Virus record (IMG/VR): IMGVR_UViG_3300033153_006491
Coordinates: 1 to 44,380 of that record
Length of the DNA stretch: 44,380 nt
Strand: one strand, 5' to 3'
DNA from: a virus
Shown in pieces: positions 7,151 to 12,915 of the stretch. The stretch's first letter is position 1. Every line of letters begins with the position of its first letter. Both the position numbers and the translations under genes were made by a program. The notes under the pieces were generated by a model. That model made no database searches and was not told the DNA's origin. It worked only from the letters and a program-made list of their open reading frames with translations.

Positions 7151-8377
7151 ATGAGTGTTAATCTTGTAGATAAAAATGGTAAACAGTTCGACCTTGACCT
7201 TGAAGGCATGCGCCTTCATCGTGAAGCCTCTGATGCCAAAATGACTTTCCGTCAGCATGTAAATGCTAAATTTCCAACTACAGCAGATCAGCCGGAAACC
7301 TTCCAGCAGATGTGTGTTCGTGCCGGAATGCGTTTTCAACGTGATGCCGAGACTGGTCGACCTGCTTCTTCACTTCGTGAAGTTTTGGATCCAATTGGAT
7401 ACGAAGCTGCTGATAATCAAACTGGTGGTACTTATACCTCCAATCCTGCTATTCCTGATTCTCGTATCCTCTTCGCTCCTGCCTTGATGGAAGCTGTAGA
7501 GAATGCCATGGAAACCAAAGAGAACGATGCTACCTCAGCATTTGAATCTCTGGTAGGTTATCGTGAGACTATTGCTGGTACTCGTATTGAGCAGCCTGTA
7601 ATTGACTACTCCGGTAAAGGTGGACCTGAGGATTCTTCATTCTCTCGTCAAGGTCAGAATGCACGTCCTAACGTTATCCTCTCAATCACTGCTAGTGACA
7701 TCAGCCGTCAGATCCCAGCCAGTTCTTTTGGTCTTGAGATCTCTGATCAGGCTATGAACACCGGTCTTGATTTTGTAACTCGTACCATGGCTCGCTTTTA
7801 TAAGAAAGCTGATTATGCTGAATGGGTATCACAGATTGGAATGTTGCTTGATGGTAACCCAGATGCCGCAGTTACTCCTATGGATGACGGTACTGCTGCT
7901 CTTTCCGCTCAGGACCGAAGCGTTACTGCCAATTCCCTGACGGCTGCAGATCTCTCTGCTGGTGGAATTCTCAATCAAGAAGCATGGTTGAAGTATTTTT
8001 ATAAAGACAGCATGAACATGACCCCGGACAAGATCGTTTGTGACTGGGCTACCATGTATGCAATCGAAAATCGTGCTGATCGTCCAACCAACGTAATGAA
8101 CAACTCTACTGATCGTATGGATATCCCTTACCAGGTTCTTTATCCTAACTTCAAAGAGTCCATCGGAATGGTTGTAATGCCAGCCGGTACCTTTACTGCT
8201 GCCACTATTATGGGCCTGCAGACTTCTGATGCTATTGCTAAGATCACATCCTCTTCCGTATCTTACCAGGCTATCGAAGCTCAGGTAATGAAACGTTCTA
8301 CTGAGATGAGATTTGACCGTGGATTTATTATCTACCGTCAGTATGCAGATGCTTTCAGTGTGATGACTCTTACCTAA
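7151..8377 (+). CDS. Major capsid protein
   Basis: A 408-residue protein in the expected place after the decoration gene and before the connector genes, with a strong AAGGAG 6 nt before the ATG. The middle contains SFSRQGQNARPNVILSITAS and nearby segments that could belong to an extended loop and spine helix of an HK97-type capsid fold, followed by an A-domain-like mixed region ending at a beta-rich C-terminus (DRGFIIYRQYADAF). It has no long N-terminal scaffold-like domain, as expected when a separate scaffold is made. It is closed by a strong terminator, a usual sign of a highly expressed capsid unit. Fold assignment is inferred from context. Confidence 0.82.
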   Translation: MSVNLVDKNGKQFDLDLEGMRLHREASDAKMTFRQHVNAKFPTTADQPETFQQMCVRAGMRFQRDAETGRPASSLREVLDPIGYEAADNQTGGTYTSNPAIPDSRILFAPALMEAVENAMETKENDATSAFESLVGYRETIAGTRIEQPVIDYSGKGGPEDSSFSRQGQNARPNVILSITASDISRQIPASSFGLEISDQAMNTGLDFVTRTMARFYKKADYAEWVSQIGMLLDGNPDAAVTPMDDGTAALSAQDRSVTANSLTAADLSAGGILNQEAWLKYFYKDSMNMTPDKIVCDWATMYAIENRADRPTNVMNNSTDRMDIPYQVLYPNFKESIGMVVMPAGTFTAATIMGLQTSDAIAKITSSSVSYQAIEAQVMKRSTEMRFDRGFIIYRQYADAFSVMTLT

Positions 8378-8398
8378 AAGCTAAAGTCGTAAGTATCT

Positions 8399-8430
8399 AG
8401 CCCCGGTTTCTTTTTGGAACCGGGGCTTTT
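8399..8430 (+). terminator. Factor-independent terminator after the capsid gene
   Basis: AGCCCCGGTT (8399-8408) pairs with AACCGGGGCT (8418-8427) around a 9-nt loop, and the strand continues TTT. It would reduce, but perhaps not abolish, transcription from the head genes into the connector genes. Confidence 0.9.
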
Positions 8431-8463
8431 CTGGTGAAACCTAACTAAATATAGGAGTTGATA

Positions 8464-8694
8464 ATGGAACCTAAGAACGACAAACCTGTAGAGAAAGCAG
8501 AAGAGAAGAAAGCTCCTGCCCCTAAGAAAAGGGCTCCTGCTAAAGCGAAGGTTGTAATGTACGTTTCTAAGAAATTGCGGATGTATCACCCGGAACAAAA
8601 CATTAGATTTGAGCCTGGCGTTCCTACTGCCTGCAACAAAGACCTTTGGCTGCAACTACAAATTAATGCTGACCTCATCCAGGCAGTTAAATGA
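8464..8694 (+). CDS. Short conserved virion-associated protein after the capsid gene
   Basis: A 76-residue protein. Residues 1-29 are a charged Lys/Pro/Ala-rich tail (EEKKAPAPKKRAPAKAK); the rest is a small beta domain, VMYVSKKLRMYHPEQNIRFE then PGVPTACNKDLWLQLQINADLI. Short proteins of this pattern often lie between capsid and connector genes, but I do not know a function. The start is ATG 8464, 6 nt after AGGAG; an in-frame TTG at 8458 is less likely because it overlaps the spacing. Its stop overlaps the next ATG (ATGA at 8691), so it is coupled to the adaptor-like gene. Confidence 0.75.
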   Translation: MEPKNDKPVEKAEEKKAPAPKKRAPAKAKVVMYVSKKLRMYHPEQNIRFEPGVPTACNKDLWLQLQINADLIQAVK

Positions 8695-9179
8695 TTGATG
8701 ATATCCTTGACTACGTAGACTCTTATGACAGTGTCCGTGCTGTTTGCGGCCTGAGTCTCGAAGAGCTCCCTGATGAGGAGCTGGGGCTCGTAGTCTATCT
8801 GAATTACTTGGGACTAGAACTTTATAACACTTCTGGCGTTTATTCTCCAAGTGCTGAAGACCAGACCTTGATAGAGATCTTTTCTGCCACGGCAGAAACG
8901 GATCCAATGCATTCTGCAATTCAGTTGTACTCTATTTATACGGTTGCTGATTGTGTGTTGAATACGGTTGGCCTTAAGGCCTATAAGACCATGGCAGACG
9001 GTAAATCTACACTTACCAGGTTTTCACCGGAAGCCACTTTTATGGCTGCCCGGGCCTCTGTCAAAGAGATGTTGAGTAAATATTCTAACGCCATAAACAA
9101 GATGCTGGGCAGTGATGAAACTGCTGCAGCTTCTTTAACAGCTGTCAAACCTCTTGTGGATCCTGTTACGGGGGCTTAA
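8691..9179 (+). CDS. Head-tail adaptor-like connector protein
   Basis: A 162-residue, mostly helical, acidic N-terminal protein beginning MIDDILDYVDSYDSVRAVCG. Position (first full-sized gene after the capsid protein, ATGA-coupled to it through the short gene) and helical content match the HK97 gp6 / SPP1 gp15 adaptor group, which docks under the portal. The N-terminal helix pattern with Leu-Glu-Glu-Leu-Pro-Asp fits that group but is not diagnostic. No catalytic motif is seen. Confidence 0.55.
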   Translation: MIDDILDYVDSYDSVRAVCGLSLEELPDEELGLVVYLNYLGLELYNTSGVYSPSAEDQTLIEIFSATAETDPMHSAIQLYSIYTVADCVLNTVGLKAYKTMADGKSTLTRFSPEATFMAARASVKEMLSKYSNAINKMLGSDETAAASLTAVKPLVDPVTGA

Positions 9180-9182
9180 TCA

Positions 9183-10022
9183 ATGCGCCTGAAGGATACA
9201 GTCTCTAAATTTGCCACCGAAACATTTTATGATGTTTTTGATTCCTCGGAAACATTTCTTGGAAAGGTAAATCCTTTTTCTGAAGTTGCAAATTCTGGGG
9301 CTTCCTCCCAGCGACGAATCCTTGAGACAACCATAGATGTTGTCATTCCTACTGAACGGGTGATTCAATCCCCTTCGACCGAAAAATTTATCGTTGCTGC
9401 TGCTAACCATGACTATTGGCATGGAGAAGTCATCCGGCACAAATATCCTATACTGCCTGTTGATGTGATGGGATCTGTTGGGACTGTTGGAGAGGTCCTG
9501 GCCGCGACCCAGCCAGACAATGCTGTATATTCGTATCCTTATTTTGTTCGTCGTGAGACTGATGAAGAAGAACGATCTGATTACTTATCTGGATATGAGC
9601 TCTATTTCTCTAAAAATAAGAGTTTTGTCCGGTCACAAATATTACTGCTCGGGTCCGAATATTATAGACTGAAGACTGATACTTGGGTTGATGGTGCAGG
9701 ATTTGCTGTGGCTCAATCTGTGAGGGTGGAAAATCCCATCCAGGTCTTTACGATAAACCATGACAAAACTGAGTATGATCCAGCCCTTGATGGATACCCT
9801 GAAACCACAGTACCTAACATAACGTGTTTTGTTGAGTCCTTGAAACAGGACTATGAATTTGTTACCCCTTCCTTTACTAAAATTCAAGAAGGTGATAAAT
9901 CTATATCAATACTAAAATCTGACGTGACCATTGGGGTGAATGATCGGATTGGCCCTTTGAGAGTTATGAGCGTCAGGGATAACGGGGATTGGAATACTTG
10001 CCAATGTAGGGTGCTTTCATGA
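9183..10022 (+). CDS. Neck protein, possible head-completion/stopper
   Basis: A 279-residue, beta-rich protein lying between the adaptor-like gene and the HK97 gp10-like gene. That slot usually holds the stopper that closes the head after packaging (SPP1 gp16, lambda FII). It is longer than those (about 100-120 residues), so it may be a stopper fused to another domain: residues about 200-279 form a compact beta unit ending in IGPLRVMSVRDNGDWNTCQC, which resembles a small stopper-like barrel. No family is recognised with certainty. Its stop overlaps the next ATG by four bases (ATGA at 10019). Confidence 0.5.
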   Translation: MRLKDTVSKFATETFYDVFDSSETFLGKVNPFSEVANSGASSQRRILETTIDVVIPTERVIQSPSTEKFIVAAANHDYWHGEVIRHKYPILPVDVMGSVGTVGEVLAATQPDNAVYSYPYFVRRETDEEERSDYLSGYELYFSKNKSFVRSQILLLGSEYYRLKTDTWVDGAGFAVAQSVRVENPIQVFTINHDKTEYDPALDGYPETTVPNITCFVESLKQDYEFVTPSFTKIQEGDKSISILKSDVTIGVNDRIGPLRVMSVRDNGDWNTCQCRVLS

Positions 10023-10507
10023 TACATGATAACTTATCAGATATCGTCAGAAACATGGATGTCATGGAGGTCGCTGTTTATAAGGAAGTGGGCGAAACCC
10101 TGGCTAAAGCAATTTGGAAAGAGTTTGAGCAATTGGTAAAAGAAACTCCACAATGGTCAGGCACGTCTGCTGCATCCTGGAATCTGTCAATTGGTGGTTC
10201 TGGTGGCCTTTCTGGTGTTCGCAATATGCCTGAACGAGATCCTAAAACAGCACTACAAAAAGGACATATGCATGCTGTTGATGTGGCTTTGGCTTCTAAC
10301 CTTAATAGCTTGCAAGATCTTAGTGATCAGTTCAAGCCTGGTCGGATACGAAATGCCGGAATTGTAGTTGAGAATTATGCTCCTTTTGTTGATATAACAG
10401 AGTCTGGCCATGTGAGAGATGTGAATCTTCCTAACGGTGCTTTTGCCAGGTTTCAAGAGCGTGTGGCTTTTATGATTTTTGAACCTTTAAGGAATAGAGT
10501 ATTATGA
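10019..10507 (+). CDS. HK97 gp10-like minor tail/neck protein
   Basis: A 162-residue protein. The N-terminal half is a long helix, followed by VKETPQWSGTSAASWNLSIG (about 40-60), the signature region of HK97 gp10/lambda Z-like tail-completion proteins, which have a TPVDTG-R-aliphatic pattern at this place. The end of the protein (VENYAPFVDITESGH) also fits the motif seen there in that family (N..PYA..vE.G). It likely helps to join or complete the tail at the neck. ATGA-type overlaps at both ends show coupling. Confidence 0.7.
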   Translation: MIHDNLSDIVRNMDVMEVAVYKEVGETLAKAIWKEFEQLVKETPQWSGTSAASWNLSIGGSGGLSGVRNMPERDPKTALQKGHMHAVDVALASNLNSLQDLSDQFKPGRIRNAGIVVENYAPFVDITESGHVRDVNLPNGAFARFQERVAFMIFEPLRNRVL

Positions 10508-10923
10508 TCTCACTTGAAGAAGTAAGGCAAAGTGTTGTTGCAGCTTTCAAGGATGTGCATGATACACACTATTCCTCTACCTTAGTCAATTATCCAAATT
10601 TCACTGTGGTGGATCTTGAACATCAGACCGACCCTTTTGTGAATGTTGAACTTGATTTTACGAATACTGAGCAGGCTGCTTTAGGTGAAAAGGAAATCTA
10701 TGTTCACGGAATTCTATATGTGACCTTTTATTTTCGGGATGGTTCCGGGATGTCTGGGGCCTATTCTTACACAGATATGCTCAACCAGTATCTCGGGATG
10801 AGTGTCTTTAACTCAATTGGATACCAGGCCGCAAAGGTTATCAATATTCAGACTTTTCCTGGGTGGCAGGGTAGCATGAATCAAATACCTTTTGACATTG
10901 TTACTGAGGCTAATTGTTCGTAA
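10504..10923 (+). CDS. Tail terminator-like protein
   Basis: A 139-residue alpha/beta protein: N-terminal helix (ISLEEVRQSVVAAFKDVHD), then strands with FVNVELDFTN and IYVHGILYVTFYFRDGSG, a helix (SYTDMLNQYLG), and a C-terminal strand. This topology and the location directly before the tail tube match the lambda gpU/SPP1 gp17 tail terminator group that caps the tube at its head-proximal end. No exact family is claimed. It ends convergently with an antisense gene, with a 14-bp overlap of the two coding ends. Confidence 0.6.
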   Translation: MISLEEVRQSVVAAFKDVHDTHYSSTLVNYPNFTVVDLEHQTDPFVNVELDFTNTEQAALGEKEIYVHGILYVTFYFRDGSGMSGAYSYTDMLNQYLGMSVFNSIGYQAAKVINIQTFPGWQGSMNQIPFDIVTEANCS

Positions 10924-11098
10924 ACCGGTCTGTGACCGGGTCGTATTGTTTTGATACCGGGGCTGTCCTTTTATGAAGTAAGTCTTGAATTGCCTCTCTA
11001 ATTAATTCACTCACATTTCTACCTTCTGTCAAACTGAGGTCTTTTAGTTTGACCCAGATCGAATCCTTTATAACAATACTCCGTCTTTTTGTTCTCAT
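10910..11098 (-). CDS. Ribbon-helix-helix transcriptional regulator (antisense cargo gene)
   Basis: A 62-residue protein. Residues 4-43 are a complete MetJ/Arc/CopG fold: the DNA-binding strand KRRSIVIKD (4-12), helix A (SIWVKLKDLSLTEG), the conserved Gly-Arg-Asn-Val-Ser-Glu turn, and helix B (SELIREAIQDLLHKR). It should bind DNA as a dimer of dimers. It is the only minus-strand gene in the structural operon, between tail terminator and tail tube. Its own promoter's -10 lies inside a 33-bp palindrome, which argues for autoregulation. No Shine-Dalgarno precedes the ATG at 11096-11098. The tail of the gene overlaps the tail terminator gene by 14 bp. It looks like an inserted accessory gene (a 'moron'), or a regulator of the tail genes. 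Confidence 0.85.
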   Translation of the reverse strand: MRTKRRSIVIKDSIWVKLKDLSLTEGRNVSELIREAIQDLLHKRTAPVSKQYDPVTDRFTNN

Positions 11099-11126
11099 AT
11101 TTTTTAAGTGTCCATACAGGCGGTAT

Positions 11127-11159
11127 TGCCAGTGTCATGATAGTATCAGGACACTGGCA
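11127..11159. promoter_or_regulatory. 33-bp near-perfect palindrome, likely operator
   Basis: Arms TGCCAGTGTC (11127-11136) and GACACTGGCA (11150-11159) enclose TGATA-G-TATCA (11138-11148). All 16 symmetric pairs match except 11137/11149. It covers the -10 of the minus-strand promoter, so a bound dimer pair would block the regulator gene. It could also fold as a hairpin in either transcript. Confidence 0.8.
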
Positions 11160-11168
11160 TGAAGTCAA
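11140..11168 (-). promoter_or_regulatory. Promoter of the ribbon-helix-helix gene
   Basis: On the minus strand, TTGACT (complement of 11163-11168), a 17-nt spacer and TACTAT (complement of 11140-11145). The -10 lies at the centre of the 33-bp palindrome. Confidence 0.7.
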
Positions 11169-11188
11169 TGTGATTAATTAAATTCTTT

Positions 11189-11217
11189 TTGACTTCTTTA
11201 ATAAGTGCCTGTACTAT
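11189..11217 (+). promoter_or_regulatory. Promoter for the tail genes, divergent copy of the minus-strand promoter
   Basis: TTGACT (11189-11194), 17-nt spacer, TACTAT (11212-11217). Both hexamers and the spacing are the same as in the minus-strand promoter, and the identity continues (TTGACTTC at the -35, TACTATCAT at the -10). A second palindrome, ATCATT-GT-AATGAT (11216-11229), covers the expected start site and may be another operator. Confidence 0.7.
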
Positions 11218-11227
11218 CATTGTAATG

Positions 11228-11268
11228 ATCCTCCATTGTGGAGGAGTTTATCAACGTTGATGGAGGAT
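11228..11268 (+). promoter_or_regulatory. Leader that can mask the tail tube ribosome-binding site
   Basis: ATCCTCCAT (11228-11236) is the exact complement of ATGGAGGAT (11260-11268), the Shine-Dalgarno of the tail tube gene. It can alternatively pair with an intervening TGGAGG (11239-11244) as a short hairpin. A 12-bp palindrome, ATCAACGTTGAT (11250-11261), overlaps the second arm. The two exclusive pairings suggest translational control, which is untested. Confidence 0.45.
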
Positions 11269-11273
11269 TTATT

Positions 11274-12035
11274 ATGGCATTTACTGGAAGTTATAAAGTA
11301 GCAAGCAATGCTGCTGTTGTCGCCTACGCAGGTAAGACAGAGGAAATGATCATTAAGGGCCTGCAGTCTATAGCCCTACCAATTGGTTTTACGATGAATA
11401 CCACGACCGTAAGTTCCATGGGTGAACGTATCGATCTTGTTCTTCCTACTGGTGGTACTTATGAAGAAGTGTCTGTAAACTACAACTTTGCTTCTGGTGA
11501 TGCTTCCCAGGCTTATTTGATGGATGCAGCCCTTAACAACACTGAGATTCAAGATATGCGTTTTATGGTTGACCATAATATGCTTTGTGGTGACTTTGCT
11601 GCTCTTGACCTTATTTCTGATGATACCGGGTCCTATAGGGTTGGTACCTTCTCCTCTCCTCAGGGCTCTAAGAATGATCTCTTTACCGGGACCGTTTCTT
11701 TCTTGCCTGCAGGACCTTCTACTCTTTTCACTGCCCATGCCAACGGTTCGGATCTTGAATTCGCAACTGGTGCTGGCGGAACTATAACAGCAACACTTCA
11801 GGATTTCGTTGCTTTGGGTTTTGTAGCTGATCAGACTATTATCATAGATCATATGGATACCGGTGTTGATCCTCTGTATTGTAAGATTGCAAGTGTTACC
11901 ACTACTGTGATTACACTCGAAGATGGAATAGGGGATGAAGAACTGGTTACTACTGTGACAGGAATTGATAATGTGACTTCTATTCACGCTGGAACCCCAA
12001 TGATCGCTTCAAGTCTTAGCTCTATCGTTTGTTAA
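11274..12035 (+). CDS. Tail tube (major tail) protein
   Basis: A 253-residue protein. Residues about 1-150 have the tail-tube pattern I recall from siphoviruses: a Gly/Ala start, a beta sandwich with TGGTYEEVSVNYNFASGDAS, a loop, and a FSSPQGSKNDLFTGTVSFLPAGPS motif. The C-terminal part (about 160-253) is an extra beta domain often appended to tube proteins (LEFATGAGGTITATLQDFVALGF, then IIIDHMD). I chose ATG 11274, 6-7 nt after GGAGGAT; an in-frame GTG at 11238 lacks such a site. It has its own promoter, set back to back with the regulator gene, and is closed by a terminator. Confidence 0.8.
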   Translation: MAFTGSYKVASNAAVVAYAGKTEEMIIKGLQSIALPIGFTMNTTTVSSMGERIDLVLPTGGTYEEVSVNYNFASGDASQAYLMDAALNNTEIQDMRFMVDHNMLCGDFAALDLISDDTGSYRVGTFSSPQGSKNDLFTGTVSFLPAGPSTLFTAHANGSDLEFATGAGGTITATLQDFVALGFVADQTIIIDHMDTGVDPLYCKIASVTTTVITLEDGIGDEELVTTVTGIDNVTSIHAGTPMIASSLSSIVC

Positions 12036-12048
12036 TATGTTTTTAGTT

Positions 12049-12106
12049 TGTTGCCTGATGGCTCTGGTCTCCCAGCGGTGGACTAGGCCTGATGGCAACA
12101 TTTTTT
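12049..12106 (+). terminator. Terminator after the tail tube gene
   Basis: TGTTGCC (12049-12055) pairs with GGCAACA (12094-12100), followed directly by TTTTTT. The interior (38 nt) can pair further. GCCTGAT also appears as a direct repeat on both sides. It would keep tube mRNA abundant relative to downstream genes. Confidence 0.75.
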
Positions 12107-12135
12107 AATTCACCGCTCTTAAAAAGGAGATTTAT

Positions 12136-12525
12136 ATGTTAAAGCTTACTAATCGTCGTACAAAATGGTTTACTGTTCCTCAGGATACTTCCGGAGATAC
12201 CCGGATCGAAATACTCTTCCTTAAACCTGGAGAGGTTGCTGATATTGAGGCCAAGTCCAACCAGGTAATAGGGAAGCAGTCAGGTGAGGAGTTTGTCACT
12301 GAGATCGGTTTTAATATGCCACAGCGGGCCAAGGCCTTTGTGTCAAAAGCCGTTGTTGCCTGGGAAGGAGTTCTTGGATCTGATAATCAGCCTTTGCCTT
12401 GTACCGCGAATAATAAACTTGCAGTGTTGAAAGAGTTTGATTGGTTTGGTCCTATGATCGATGGATTTCGTACTGAGCTGTCTGACGAGATTGAATCAGA
12501 GAGGGAGGAGCTCGAAAAAAACTGA
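12136..12525 (+). CDS. Tail assembly chaperone, short form (lambda G-like)
   Basis: A 129-residue protein between tail tube and tape measure, preceded by AAAAAGGAGA. It ends in an acidic helix (ELSDEIESEREELEKN). Position, size and the -1 slippery site at its 3' end identify it as the first tail assembly chaperone, which binds the tape measure before tube polymerisation. Most ribosomes stop at TGA 12523-12525; a fraction should shift to produce a longer 246-residue product. Confidence 0.85.
   Translation: MLKLTNRRTKWFTVPQDTSGDTRIEILFLKPGEVADIEAKSNQVIGKQSGEEFVTEIGFNMPQRAKAFVSKAVVAWEGVLGSDNQPLPCTANNKLAVLKEFDWFGPMIDGFRTELSDEIESEREELEKN
12502..12522 (+). promoter_or_regulatory. Programmed -1 ribosomal frameshift site
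   Basis: The slippery heptamer A AAA AAC occupies 12516-12522 in the right phase (gaA AAA AAC, then TGA). A Shine-Dalgarno-like AGGGAGGAG (12502-12510) lies just upstream, as in the dnaX frameshift cassette where such a site stimulates slippage. Slippage leads into the -1 frame that stays open for 117 codons with a chaperone-type sequence. No strong downstream hairpin is seen by eye. Confidence 0.88.
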
Positions 12526-12875
12526 TTGACTTCAGTGTCTGGCTTAGTGGCGCAGGTAGAACATCTTGTGATATCTGCATCCAAGCTTATGAGGGATCTG
12601 GTAAAGAACCCCCTTGTTATAAATGCCGGCCGGAGCTGAAGAAACCAAATCTTCCTTACTTTGTTTTACACGGGTATTGTCAAGATCAATATATAATGGG
12701 TCCTGGCGGTCCCGTGGGTTTGAACATGCTGGCCGTTGACCTGGCAATGGGAGATTATCATATCGCCCAGGATGAAAAAATTGATTTTTCAACTAAGGTT
12801 CGACGGATAGCAAATATTATCATCTCAGAGAGGGCCGAAGAAGCCGAATCTGAACGCAAGCGAAAGAAAAAATAA
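12522..12875 (+). CDS. Tail assembly chaperone C-terminal extension (lambda T-like, by -1 frameshift)
   Basis: After slippage at 12516-12522 this frame adds 117 residues to the short chaperone. It has no start of its own. It begins LIDFSVWLSGAGRTSCDICI and contains a Cys pattern CDIC...CYKC that may bind zinc, then YIMGPGGPVGLNMLAVDLAM, matching the Gly-Pro-Val-Gly-Leu motif I recall in siphovirus chaperone extensions. It ends in a basic tail (SERKRKKK). The long form should be made in small amounts and link tube subunits to the tape measure during assembly. Confidence 0.85.
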   Translation: MIDFSVWLSGAGRTSCDICIQAYEGSGKEPPCYKCRPELKKPNLPYFVLHGYCQDQYIMGPGGPVGLNMLAVDLAMGDYHIAQDEKIDFSTKVRRIANIIISERAEEAESERKRKKK

Positions 12876-12898
12876 AGCCTCCAGACTCCTGGAGGCTT
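12875..12898 (+). terminator. Hairpin between chaperone and tape measure
   Basis: AAGCCTCCAG and CTGGAGGCTT form a perfect 10-bp stem with loop ACTC. The tract after it is only TT then CTC, so termination may be partial. The tape measure's AAGGAG site follows within a few bases. Confidence 0.7.
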
Positions 12899-12915
12899 CT
12901 CAATAAGGAGTTGGT

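Noticed and set aside
6683-7339. Long antisense frame over the decoration and capsid genes
   Set aside because: It is a shadow of two well-supported plus-strand genes with strong ribosome-binding sites, and its own sequence has no protein-like pattern.
11376-11987. Antisense frame of about 200 codons over the tail tube gene
   Set aside because: Shadow of the tube gene; no start signal and unlikely composition.
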